A model generated the notes under the pieces. The model saw only the letters and a program-made list of their open reading frames with translations. It ran no database searches and was not told the DNA's origin. This document shows positions 1 through 22,700 of a stretch of 64,000 bases of DNA, in pieces. The DNA lies in contig CM049396.1 in NCBI GenBank assembly GCA_026929865.2, forward strand, positions 19,647,001 through 19,711,000. The letters run 5' to 3'. Position 1 is the stretch's first letter; the number at the start of each line of letters is the position of its first letter. The translations under genes were made by a program, and so were the position numbers. The DNA is from Hyperoplus lanceolatus. Its lineage: Eukaryota > Chordata > Actinopteri > Uranoscopiformes > Ammodytidae.

Positions 1-3
1 ACG

Positions 4-529
4 TCAGCTGGCACCAGGTAATCTGGATCCAGTGATGTTTGGATGCACCCCATCAGGCTTAAAGCAGTCTTTACAGTTACAAAAGATATTGAAGTTGTCG
101 ATACATTTCATCCCATGGGTCATGTACACTGATGTCATCCATGTATTCAGGCCAATGAGTCTGCCTTTAAGACTGAATTCCTTCCTAAGGTTGGTAATGG
201 GACCTGGAATAAATACATGTTGCAAAAGACAGTCGCTCAGTTTCCTCCAGTAGCAGGCAAAAGTCCTTTATTTTCATTTTTATATATATCTCAGAGACAG
301 TTTTCCTTCACAAAATGTCAAAAGACCCAGCATGGAAAATAATCTTCATGTTGCTTGAATGTGTGGAGAGGACAGCTGGCAACAGCATTGGTAGCTCCCT
401 GACAGATGTGTCTGCCATATTCAGATTTTCAGTCTTTGTCATTTTTGCATGCTTGGTTATAGCATCCCCAACCAAAAGAGTGTCTGACCACTGCTGTGCT
501 AGGGACATACGCAAGGGAGCGCATGTCAT
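4..529 (-). mobile_element. Eroded SGNH/esterase domain, LINE ORF1-type (CR1/L2 style)
   Basis: Two minus-strand open segments (529-308 and 225-4) read in order as an SGNH-hydrolase domain of the type found in ORF1 of CR1/L2-class LINEs. Visible are a block-I-like LLVGDAITKH (Ser replaced by Ala), a block-III-like HAGSFDIL where GxND would be expected, and a block-V DGVHPN near the end. The stretch between the segments has lost the frame. With the nucleophile Ser and the block-III Asn both absent, it is a dead copy. The family call rests on motif order; no reverse transcriptase part lies in the window. Confidence 0.6.
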
Positions 530-1920
530 TCAAGTCAGTGTCGGATGCTGTGCTCTACATTTAATGTGATTATCCTGTGTATAAAAATCAGTCCGTTAGC
601 ATTTGGTGGCTCAGCAACTTGTACAATAGTTGCTAGTCAATGAAGTGCTCATTGTCACATATCTGATGCATCGCTTTGACCTTTATTGGCATCTTTCAGC
701 TTATTGTTCTCGGTTCACACAGCATGTATCTACTGTCTGGTGAAAAGGTCAGATAAACCCTACTGTGCACCACCTGTCCAGCCGGCAGAAACAGTTATTG
801 ACTAGCTGGTTAACATAACAGAGCATTTGGCATTTAAAGAGAAATATATTTCCACTAGGAGAGGGCGGAGAACAAACAGAGCAAAAACAAGAGAAAGAAT
901 ATTGGACTCACTTTCAACATGTGAACACAAATATGATCAAATGAAATGAATGACATGTTAACCATATCAACTTTATTGGTTGTGGAGAGCCAGTGATTCT
1001 TGAGAAGCTGGACAAAACAGGGTGCAATGTTGAAAATACAAACCCTATGTTTCGGCAAATTAAATTACATGTATGTATCCAACATATAAAGCTACTGAGC
1101 AAGCTTGACATGTCCTCCCAGCTTTTTTTTTTTTTTCACCGTCATTGGCCTATCACCACCGTCAGACTTGACATATTTAACGTTTCTTAAACATAACAAA
1201 TGGAATTTATCTAGTAGCCATTTGGTTTTTCTGTTGATGTTAGGTGTTAGTATGAACTACTTCAGAAAAATAAAATTATCAAAACATTTCTAGTAACTTC
1301 TTCAGAAATTGTAAGGCGGTGTTTACACATCATGGTTGTGACACAAGACTTTCAAGGATCTGGAATGTGAAGATCTTTAAACTACACACAGAGCCTGTCT
1401 GGTTCTTAATGTACTGCAGAGGTAGAATTTGACAAGAGGTCCTTCAAAGTGACAGCTGACCCTTTATTTGCCTGATTTTATTACATTTTAATTAAATGTC
1501 TGACAGTAGACAAAAAGTGTCCCACCACTTAGAAACCATATAAAACATGAATTTGTTGAAGAAAAACAGTTTTTATTGATATTAGAGATATTGAGTGTTG
1601 CTTTTGATGAAAAAAAATATTTTGAATCATTAAAGTACATTTTGCTAGGTTTTATTGCATGTGAATGATTGGACCCTTCTCGTGGACACACTGTTTTGAC
1701 TTTTAAACATGACAGCAGTTAATATTGGAAGACGGCCTTTTGTCCCGCTTCTCAAGAATCACTGATATGTCAAGCTTCTTCCACTGCCCCCAACTGGCTC
1801 CAAAAAATAATTAAATGTAGATTTCAGACACTACATACGCATTAATTCATTTCAAATCGGAAAGTACACAAACTATTTGGAGAAGATAAAAGCTAGTCTG
1901 CAGAATCCGTCTGCCCTGCT

Positions 1921-1922
<2 letters not shown>
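530..1922. other. Intergenic, no gene seen
   Basis: AT-rich DNA with only short open frames lacking splice context or recognisable domains. There is a poly-T run near 1122-1136. No promoter or RNA gene is apparent. Confidence 0.5.

Positions 1923-2012
<90 letters not shown>
1923..2012. repeat. (GT)n microsatellite
   Basis: About 45 uninterrupted GT units, seen directly. Confidence 0.98.
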
Positions 2013-2015
<3 letters not shown>

Positions 2016-2312
2016 TGAGAATCTGTGTATATCAGCCAGCACTATGGATACGCAACAGACAAAAAATTGCAGTCGTGTTACCGTTTAGACATTTTTGTAA
2101 TCGTTTACACCCCTAGTATACCCATTGTTTTTTTGTTAACAGCGACCACATGTAGTTAACTAAATGTTGCTCAGAGATTGGTTTCAAAGCAGTTACTGTC
2201 AAGTTTTCAACAGAAGTACTTATTCTCCTTTCTTCATGGACAATTTGGATATTCTGGTACTGTATTGATCTATCTGGTAGGTATAGTTTGTTGCAGGTGG
2301 TAGCGAGTGTCA

Positions 2313-3773
<1,461 letters not shown>

Positions 3774-3932
3774 TATCAGGTTTTGTGGCAAAGTAAAAAC
3801 ATGTGATCTGATCTAGTGATGCAACAAGTGTCAGCTGCTTGAGTAAGTACAACTTGATATCTGTTCTTCCAGTGTTCATATTCGATGCCTGGGTACACAT
3901 GCAGTATCAAGGAACTTGATGTTGTATTCCAG

Positions 3933-5816
<1,884 letters not shown>

Positions 5817-5829
5817 AAAGACGGTTGAT

Positions 5830-7894
5830 TGTGACATGTTTTCATGGAAACGGGATTCAGAGCAGCAGCAACAGCTTTCAAATGGTCTTTATCTTTGTGC
5901 ATTTGAAGTCTGTTGTGGCTGATGATGAACCTTGACAAATTTAAATGATTAAAGACACAGTGACTTTCTCTGACATAACCCCAGCTACGATCATTTCCAG
6001 GAAAAGCAAGTCAACCGTTTGCACCACACAGGTGATTTTCTTTCATGATAACATAACAAGAAATGATCACTGCTGGAAAAAGTTATTGTTCAAAGCATGA
6101 TGGGTAGCCTGAAGAGGTAGCGACAGAACAAAAAGACTGACTGTTCTGTCTCTATATATAGGCCTATCAGTTTTCCATTTTTATTTATTTGCTGTGTAGG
6201 CCTACAATTTAAACAGATCCTGGCGTTTTAGTTTGAAACCATACAGTGCTATGGTGTGATACTATATACATTAAGGTTGAAAGGTGGTTATTCCCATTTA
6301 CCATAAATGCACCATTAAGCAACTTATGCTGCATCAAAACAGCCAGAGGCAGCGCAAGAGCTGCCAGAAGTAGGCCTACTGCCATATACCAAGATAAAAT
6401 GTTAAAAAGTGTAGGCGTGCAAAGTACAGGATGTGACAGGAAATAAAACAACAAAATCATATAGGCCTATGAGAAAAATTACTATTATTACAATTAAACT
6501 AACAAAATATGCAGACCTTTAGGCATTTTATTTGTGGAGACTCAGAGTGTTCAATATATAAATCAATCATTATGAAATAACTTGCTTGGACATAATAACA
6601 AACCCTGGACAAACTGTGTTAAACTGCCAGTTTAACACAGTTACAGAGTTCAACACCTCTCTAAAGTATGTTGTAGTCTAATAAACTGGCGATTGAGTTA
6701 AGGATGTAGCCTATTCAGTTAGGCTAAAGCCTTTTTACTCAATAGCCAGTTGAACATGAACTTTTGACATAAGCCATTCAGTTTGAAAGCTTAGCTTATT
6801 GTTGTGAAGTGTCTATCCCTGGTTCTACTAATGCTACTAGACAATCTTATTGCATGGCATGTCTTTAATGTATGAAAAGTGGCATAGAAGGTAAAATCGT
6901 CAAAGGCCAAATAAAAGCTTCACATACTCAGTTTGTATGAGGGGCAACCATCGTCTATGGGGGCTACAGAGGGCTTTGATTCAGCATTTGAGGTAGGCTA
7001 TTTGCATTCATTTAGATCCTTTCTCACAGCAGATTAAAAGTGAGTGTATCTGTATCTTGAATCCTGAAGAGGTCTGAGCTCCTTGACGAAAGCGACGTCA
7101 TTTATTTTGAAAGACATATAGGAAGCTGTGCGTGTTTACAGTCTACCCATTCACGGGGCTGCTGGCAGCATGATGTCACTGCGGGCGCTGAACACAAAAC
7201 CTTCCCCAAAACTGATTCCCAAACCTCCGACAGTCCACACGGAACGAGCTGTTTTCTGCCCTGCAGTTTACTGCTGCATTAAGAACACGCACGCAGCCTC
7301 TCAGTGCCATTTGTAGAATAATTAATAGGCATATTTCTCTCCTTTTATCATTGCAATATACAAGTACAAGTAGGGTAAGGTTTTCTGTTTTTTCCGCCTT
7401 AATCAGAGTTAATAGCCGAAAATTAATTATTTACAGTGAGAAACTGATTATGCCCTGGATTGTTTTTCAAACGGGTCGCGGTCCTTGATTTTCCTTGATT
7501 TACGGCAAGACTCTTTTTATCCAAATGATATGTTTTGTGTTTTATTATAGCATTATTTTATGAATGGCCTATAAATACATGCCAGAATGAGCCATGAGAC
7601 TATAAGCCTTAGACTTTTTGGCATAGCTATAACTATACATTTTTGATGCATTTGTTGGGTATGTTCTTGTTTTTTATTTGCTTTTAAGGCTTTGATGCTA
7701 GAGAAGTGACTATTAGTAGATTTTTCAGTTTTAGTTGTAGCTCTAGTTTGTTTGTTGGTTTTGTACTTGTCAGTTCATTTTCGACTAAGACCAACAGTAA
7801 TAGGTATGTCGCATGATGCCGAATATAATAACAAATCTTGCACAAATAGTTGGATTTGATTTGAAATGATAATTTTACATCATTGTGTGAACAG
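5830..7894. other. Upstream region and presumed intron 1 of cish
   Basis: No coding exon could be supported. The first cish exon, which in mammals encodes only a few residues, should lie here or further left. A 31-bp near-perfect palindrome sits at 6612-6642. Small open frames around 7128-7316 have no match to CISH. Confidence 0.4.
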
Positions 7895-8739
7895 GACTTC
7901 CGTCAGTCAGAAATGGTTGCCAGGGCAGTGACCATTTTCCATCACGTTGAGCGCTGCCCCAATCCCTCTCCTCCACCCTGGGACCCAGCAGAGGACCATG
8001 GTCGCATCACCACCAACTTCCAGTATCTGCAGACCTCAGGTAGACCCCGGCAGCCTTTCTGATTCTGACTTCATATAGCCTACTTGATTATAGACATTTT
8101 GAGAGGGGCTGATGACTTTATTGTGGAAATAATTGGGGAGAGTACAGGAACCAAACTTAACCCCAAAACTTCCTATCACAATTGTGGCTATGTTCACCAA
8201 AGCTATGTTTATGTAGCCTTACAAAAAATCATATTCAAACCTTCTCTCTGGTCGCAGGCTGGTACTGGGGTTCCATTTCAGCGGGTGAGGCTCGAGAAGC
8301 TCTGCTAAAAAAGTCTGAAGGCACGTTTCTCATGCGGGATAGTAGTCATCCTCACTACATGCTGGCCCTGTCAGTGAAGACCCGCTGTGGACCAACCAGT
8401 GTACGCATAGAGTACAGCAGGGGCGCCTTCTGGCTGGACTCAATCTCCCCCAGCCTGCCTCACCTGCAGTCCTTCCCAGACGTGCTCAGCCTCATAGAGC
8501 ATTACACAGGCTCAGGCCACACGCCGCAGGGCCCGGCCTCACAAACCAAGCCTGACAAGCGCGCTAAGGACGGCGGAGTGCCTCTAAAGCTGGTGCACCC
8601 ACTGCACAAACCAGATTCCTTCCCTTCTTTGCAGCATCTGACGCGACTCACCATCAACAGAGACTTGAACTGCCCCAACCAGCTGCCACTCCCAAAGTCT
8701 CTGTTGAGCTACCTGCAGGACTACCCTTTCCACATATGA
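7895..8739 (+). CDS. cish: Cytokine-inducible SH2-containing protein (CISH), 5' end missing
   Basis: CISH is a SOCS-family feedback inhibitor of JAK-STAT5 signalling. Its SH2 domain binds phosphotyrosines on cytokine receptors and its SOCS box recruits elongin B/C and cullin-5 for ubiquitination. Two exons are seen: 7895-8039 and 8258-8739, joined in phase across a GTAGAC donor and a GTCGCAG acceptor. The last exon carries the SH2 domain from SGWYWGSISAGEA through GTFLMRDSSH, where the phosphotyrosine-binding Arg is kept and the usual FLVR Val is Met. The SOCS box follows, with BC-box SLQHLTRLTIN and cullin box LPLPKSLLSYL. The protein ends YPFHI, like mammalian YPFQL. An in-frame ATG at 7913 could start a short form, but family structure predicts a small upstream first exon that I could not place. 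Confidence 0.9.
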
Positions 8740-9600
8740 GGGTCTCTGTCCCTCTGGTATGGGACACAGAGACAGGAACATGACATGGATCAGGGTGACT
8801 CTTCACAGACACACTGTAAAGCTGGGACAGTGTCCAGGCCCAGGCAAAGGAGAATGGTTCACAGGGAGAATATTGACTATTTTTCAATAAACCTTGAACA
8901 AAGGAGTCTTACAACAGTACTACTGTTGTTCTCCAGAGGAACATTGTTATTTTTAAGTCTGTTAGAGCTATGGTACATTCATTATTTTACAATGTCAATG
9001 TCAAGGTTCTTGTTTTTTTCTCATTAAGCACCAATAAGAAGATAACTTTTGCATGTTTTAGACAAACTGTTTTTCCACAAACCAGCCAAAACTTAGGCCT
9101 ATCAATAAGTGATCAGTGGAACAAAGAAGCTACTGTTTGCTTTTTGATGAACTTTGAATTAATTTGGATTTTCGTCTTTGGATCTCTGCTTTGGAGCTCT
9201 TCGTGCAGGCGTTATATAGCATCAAAGGTTTGCTAAGAGTGTTAGACGCATTCCATTATTAATCTCTCTTTTATTAAGTAAATAAATGGGATGAACCATG
9301 GCTTAGCCAACAGTGATTAGGTGCAACTTTTGCGAACCACTATGATCACCAGCAAATATCTTAATTTTGTATTTAAATGATTTAACTTTATGGCTATCCT
9401 CGTACAGCGTGTGGTTTGATGATTATTTTTGCACAATATTGAAAAGATTTTTGAGGCACAGGTGGTCTCAAGATGTTTTTCAGGTTTGTGGAAAAATGTT
9501 GTTGGCTACATCTGTCTACAAACTTCTTTTATTCTCAGAAGAGTATCACACATGCATGTGGATTTCAGAATAATAAACTTTTAAAATGTTTTCTCTGTTT
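8740..9600 (+). other. cish: cish 3' UTR
   Basis: Non-coding sequence after the cish stop with AATAAA signals at 8886-8891 and 9572-9577, allowing a short and a long 3' UTR. Several ATTTA-like and T-rich runs are present, as expected for an early-response transcript. Ends are inferred. Confidence 0.5.
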
Positions 9601-10980
9601 GTTTGTTTTTTCACTGAGTTGAGTTCACAGTTGGTTTCCATGAGGTGGAACTGAGCAGTGCTGAGAAAGCTAATCAGGATTAGAGTAAGAGCTGCAGTTA
9701 TTTATACACTGCTGCAACTGAGAGGTAACTATCTCTCTATCTCTGCCTTAATTCATCATTATGAAATTGTTGGTTAGTATTTAAACAATGAGCATCATCA
9801 TCATTCTTTTCTCATTACAATCTATCTATGTTAAGATCAAAGGCAGATAAGTTTCTGACCTGAAGTCTAATTGAACAACAATGCAACATGGGCCTAGTTT
9901 ATAAGTTCAATATTTGTTTTGTAAAATCTGAATTTGTTGTGAGTTGCTACAGAATACCACTAAAATGAATGTAAATGAGTAAAACTAATACTTTTATACC
10001 GTTTGGTTTTGCCTTACCTTTTGCACTATTTTAAATATATTTACTGTGGAGAGAAACATAATTTTGGTTCATCTGTATGTGTGGTCCATATTGCAGAAAT
10101 TGAAATAAAGTTGACTTTCACTAAAACACGGAGGAGATGAAGTATACCACAAAGCCAATTGGGTATAATGTACAACTGCCACAGAAATCCAGACCAACTG
10201 CATGGTTCCAGGTTCACTGTACGTCAACAGGTTTGTATCCTTTTATATCCAGCTGCATATTTGTTCGTTTATTTGATCCACTACAGTGCAATTTCAACCA
10301 AGGTATTACCTGTAGGCCCTGTCTTACCCTCGTAAAATGCATTATGGCTTAATTGCAATGTAACAGCTTCAGTTTGTGTGCATGCTGGCTCACTGTCACA
10401 CTGTTATGGCTTACTGAGATACATTTAATTTTTTGTTTTTATAATAGTGTTATTAGTAAAACCGAGGCCTTTTCTGCTATGTCAATTCAAAATGTCTTCT
10501 TAAAGAATACATGTTGTTGCTTAAATGGTGCATATTCCAAAATGTGTTTAATGAAATTTGCAATTTTCAAACAACAAAAAGTAAACACATTGTAGTCACA
10601 TATGAGACTCCGACTCAGCAGCTTGTTTTGGCTCTAGAGCCCCAAAAGCAGGTTGATGTTGGTGGCCATGGCAGGCCTACCTCAACATTTTATCTAATTA
10701 CAGTAGGCTAGCCTAATAGAGAAAACGTTACTTTTCACCACATATGGGAAGATGCAATTTACAGCAGACTCAAAACCAAATGTTGTGTTTAATCTATAGA
10801 AATGAGTTACAAATGTGTAGGGGAAGAATACACAACGATTAATATTTATCATGAAAAATAGCTAATACGAATAATAATACTACAATCACTAATGCTCATC
10901 TTAATAATATATGAGATGCATAAAGTATTTGAACGTGTGTATTGTTTTCCTCTCCCTACCCCCTCTTCCCTCCTGTTAAT
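9601..10980. other. cish-rhoa intergenic region
   Basis: AT-rich DNA without a supportable gene. The open frames around 10137-10711 lack splice or domain support. Nothing else seen. Confidence 0.5.
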
Positions 10981-11074
10981 CCCCTAACGGCGCATGCGCA
11001 ATCACGGAGCAGCGACGGAGGCCAACAAAGCACTACTTGAAAATCAGTTGGATACATTTTAAACCAATCACTTG
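10981..11074 (+). promoter_or_regulatory. rhoa: rhoa promoter with NRF1-type site and non-coding exon 1
   Basis: The GC-rich patch contains GCGCATGCGC at 10990-10999, the palindromic NRF1 consensus typical of housekeeping CpG promoters. A good donor CTTG|GTAAGC follows at 11074/11075 and would end a non-coding first exon, as in mammalian RHOA. The next acceptor, ACTGCAG at 12321-12327, lies two bases before the start codon. The transcription start is not determined. Confidence 0.6.
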
Positions 11075-18191
<7,117 letters not shown>

Positions 18192-18795
18192 GCGGGGGCG
18201 CCGGAGAAGAAGCATTAGGTCAAACCTACCCCCAAACAAGAGACTGTTCTCGCCCAGTTTTTACTAAAGCTGTAATGCTTTTACTTTTTTTTTGTCTTAA
18301 AGCAAAAGTAGTCAGGTTCTGTCAGTATTCAATTTTGAGGTTATGGAAAATACTTTTTTGTACTTTAACATGAGTAAATTTGCCATACTGAAAACCTCCT
18401 TTATCAACATATAATCAAAGAGGTCCGCCTTGGGACCTGTTGTGTCGTACCCGCCAACTACAGTTAAGTGCTTAAGCCCTGCCTGCTGATCTGAGGAATG
18501 TTTCCACAGCCAACTAGGGTGAAGTACCTGTACACTGTGATCCGTAGTCCTTTAATTATTTCAACAAACGGATGCACACATGAAGTCGAAATTTTGTTTG
18601 TGTGCTTCATATACAAATCCTATGTGCATTATGATCACATGCACAATATGAGACTGGAAACTCATTTTGTTAAAATGCAAATGGTAACTTAGTGTTTTGT
18701 GTAATAAATTACTTTGTAAGAATCTTGATCATTTGTATCACTTGCTTGATAAACACTGAATGGGTTAAATACCTGCTTCGATATAGAATAAAGAT
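18192..18795 (+). other. rhoa: rhoa 3' UTR
   Basis: Non-coding sequence after the rhoa stop, with a polyadenylation signal AATAAA at 18787-18792. An earlier AATAAA lies near 18702. End inferred. Confidence 0.55.
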
Positions 18796-19019
18796 TTTAA
18801 GCAGGGTTCGGGCAAGACGTTTCCAAGGATGCAACTTTTTCAGCATGCACAACCAATTTGACATCAATCAACATTAGCGCTTCAGAGTTCTGTCGGGGCT
18901 CTGGTTCAGCCAGTGGGCAGGTTCAGGGACACGTGTGAATGCATGTGACTCTTCGGACACTGTCACTAAGCTCCTGATTCGAAACATGAGTCAGGAAGTT
19001 ATGGCGTTGAACACAAAGT

Positions 19020-19721
19020 GCTTTATTAAACATACATTCAATGAAAAAAAAAATTTCAAATCCCCATTTCTTTGGTATTTCACCCAAATGTTTTTGTCCA
19101 CAAAGTGCTTTCGAAGAGGCACTGACATTCTGACAATTTTCTTCAAAACTTTCAGTTGAGAATGTGAAAAATGTTATGTTTTGAAAATCCAACTACCTTT
19201 CCTCAAATGTTAGAGATTAGAAGGAAATATCTAGGGAATATGATATTTGTTGAAGTAAACAAGTCTTTGGCGAGTTATATTTACAGGAAAAATAGAACAC
19301 TGAAATCTTCTTGATTTAAAAAAAAAAAAAATCAAGATTATGTGTGCATCTTCAAGCAACACAATATCCCGGTGAGAACACAAGGCCTGCGGGTGGATGA
19401 ACTTCAGATTTTTTTTGTTTGAAAATCTGATGACATCAAGGTCTGCAAGCAACAACACCAACTTCCACTTGTGTCCGGTATGACAAATAAGCAGTGGTTA
19501 ATGGTCATTTCTTTCTATCTATAACTATTTCACCATTTACATCGAAAACCAAAACAAACTTTTTGACATAGATAGTATATAAAAGGGTTTTACCCGAGAA
19601 AGTGAGTCATATGCGCTTTGTAACTCTGTTGGAAAACCAGCTGCATAATACTGTTTGACACCTCTGATGGATGACTGCAGCCAGGCACCAGAAATGGTTG
19701 TGGCAATCATCAGTTTGCTAG
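19020..19721 (-). other. tmem43: tmem43 3' UTR
   Basis: Minus-strand sequence after the tmem43 stop. The first clear AATAAA on that strand is at 19027-19022, giving a roughly 700-bp 3' UTR that stops only about 200 bp from the rhoa poly(A) signal. The end is inferred from the signal. Confidence 0.5.
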
Positions 19722-22700
19722 TCACTCGTTCTTCTTGGCTGGAAGTCTGGAGCGAGCAAGGAACACTGGAAGCAGGGCTAGAGCTGTTAGAGCCGCGGCC
19801 ACTAGCGGTCGGTAGAAAAGCCAACCTGCTCCAATGGTGAGCAGTGACAGAGAGCAGGAAACGCACAGCGCAAAGATCTTAAGCCCTGCAGACACCAGTT
19901 CTCTAAGAACAGGAACCCAATCCACTGTGGGCACACAACACAGAGGAATATGATTAAGAGTGGTAGGGAAGGAAATCCATGTACTGTAAGACAGGGATGA
20001 GTGTGTGTTTACCCAATGTGTAGATGATGCGCATGGTCAGCTGAATACTCAGGAACATGAGGGCCCAGCCAGCCACCCTGAGTCCCCACGTCTTCATACT
20101 GTTGGTCTGGTGTTCTTTCGAAAAAATCTCCTTTGAAAAAAAATACAACTGCATCAACTACCAGAGCCAATGAGCAAGTGGAATACATCTGTTAACCAGT
20201 TACATATGGAAAATAATTTTTAAACCCCCTCAAAAACAAATTAAACATAATTTACGAAAAACAACAGCAGCGTCCAAGAGACGAAATAAAATTCACGCTG
20301 ACCTCTGCAGAGAGCTCCTCCTGGTACAGGATCTCCAGAGCGTCTCCTGACTTTGTCTTAAAGGGCATCAGCTGCTCCCCTCTCTGCATGGCCACAAGAC
20401 TCACCTGAAAAATAGTAATAGTACTAATAGGTTGCGTTCCGAATCGCATACTCTTTCTTTTTTCTATTCTACATACTACATCCAACGATAAAAAGAATCT
20501 AGTTACGATGCAGTAGGCATACTATTGGGACATACTTTACTCTCTTATTTCATCATAACATTGCGCCTTGATCTTGCCTCTTGCTTTTATATCCGTCGCA
20601 TCCCTGTTTGTTTTCATATGGAGGCTTCGTCGATGTGACGTCACTTCACGTGCGCACTTGATTGTGGGTCAGAATTCGCCCAAATAGGATGCAGTTATCA
20701 ACACTAACAATCTTGGCCGCATGAAGTAGGACATCCGGGTACTTCTAACCATCCTAAATCTGGCCACAAGAATCGGGACATCCTAAATCTTTTTTCTATA
20801 TACTATATAGTAGAAAGTATGCGATTCGGAACACAACCATAGTTTCAATGAGGGCCAAAATAATTTGTCTATGAATTGATTACACCAATTCAGAAATGTA
20901 ATCATTAACTATTCTGATCAGCCATCTATTAAAATTACAGTCAATGATCCACTAATGTGTCATCATCAGCAAGACAATTTTTATAACAGGAAATCTGTAG
21001 CACTCACAGTTTGAGCCGGGCCGAGTTGAGGAGTCTCGCCGCTCAGTCCAGTAAAGGAGAATCTCACGCGCACATCCCCGACCTTATGAAAAAATAAATA
21101 AATACCTGAACTCAGTTACTGCGCGAATGATGAGCACATAATCCATCAGATGTGTACTATGCATGTAGAGGAAGTTCACATTGCGATGCTCACCTCGGGC
21201 CTGCTTGGGTGCTGAGTGTGGTAGAAATAATCATCATTGATGGTGAGAAAATGATCCAAGTCAAAGGCAGGAAAATCCTTCAAACTCAGTGTCTGGAAGT
21301 TACTGATCTGCTCCACCAGTCCTGAGGGTGACCGGGGAATCAACTGATTAATTAATAGTCAAATCCAAACTGTCTCAAAGACAGTATAGTATCCGTTTAA
21401 TTTCTGTATTTAGCATGTTGATGTCAGTTTGTTCAGACAGATACCTTTGGAAAGGATTAAAGGTCCAACTCTGACTTCAGGAGCCACAACAGTGACACTC
21501 TCTACCGCCATGGCACTAAAATTCACAGATCAAATTAAAAATCAACTGCACATAAATTGTATTTCTAATGAAAAGAATCCTCCTAAAAAAAAACATTTAA
21601 GTACCTTGGGTTTTGGTGACCGATTTCCTTATCAAAATGACGACTGTTGATCAGCTCCGATTTCCACTCAGTATCTAAAGAAAGGTGAAGCACATCATCA
21701 AGCAAACCAAAACAGCTTATCGAGAAGATTCAAGCCAAATCATGTTGTAACCAAATACTAACAGTTTCCATAAAGAGAACAACTCACTGTAGTTGTATGT
21801 CGTCTCAGTTTTGGTCTCGCCGTCCTCTTGGTAGTCCCTGAAATCAACAGTTAGACACAGTTACACACTCTGCATCGCGGCCCACATTCTTACACCCGAC
21901 CACACCCCGAATGTAGACTTTTGTGCAGACATTGGGCCTCACTTGCTCTCCGAGTACTCCACCCACTGATACATCTCCACCTGCCTCTGGAGCTTCACCG
22001 CGTGCACCACCACTCTGTAGTTGGGGTCATGCAGGGGCTGCACAGACACAGGTATGGTTGATTAGGGAGAGACACTGCAGGTGAATGGAGTTAAAATGTT
22101 TTACTTATAAATATCATGATGAAAATTCACCAGTTGATTTACTAACATTATAACAATTATTTTTCTGATTAAATATGCAAACATTGCAATATCTGACTAA
22201 TTATGCTTACATTGGCATCTCTTTAAAAAATGTAAATTTAGATGTTGGATAAAGCCAGAGTTAAACTCTTTATACAATTTTTACAACAGATTAGTCTCCA
22301 AATTTCTTACCGATCATACTTTGGATACATTGTAAATGGTGTGATTGGAGAGATGTAGTTTGAAACAACAGCCGCCCAAAACTTCAGACCAAAAAGAAGG
22401 AGTTCCGTCTACCTGTGAGGTGTGCAGCTTTGTGGACAGATGAACTAGACGGTTGTTGTTCTGCAGGTCGAGGCTGGAGAAAGAATCCAGCGACACGACC
22501 TGAGAAAGACCTTCATCCAGGGAAGATGCTGTTTGCAGAGCCCGACCCTGAGCAGGAAAACAGTTAGAGAGAGAGCAAGCGCTTTGTGCAACACAACACA
22601 TCAATTTGACCTTTATTTTATTGGCATGCATTGTGAATTTCACATGATATGAATGTAACTGTGTTTCCCACAGTGGGCAAGGTTTTTTCTCTTTATACCT

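Noticed and set aside
7128-7316. 62-codon frame as cish exon 1
   Set aside because: No resemblance to CISH N-termini and no donor that joins in phase to 7895.
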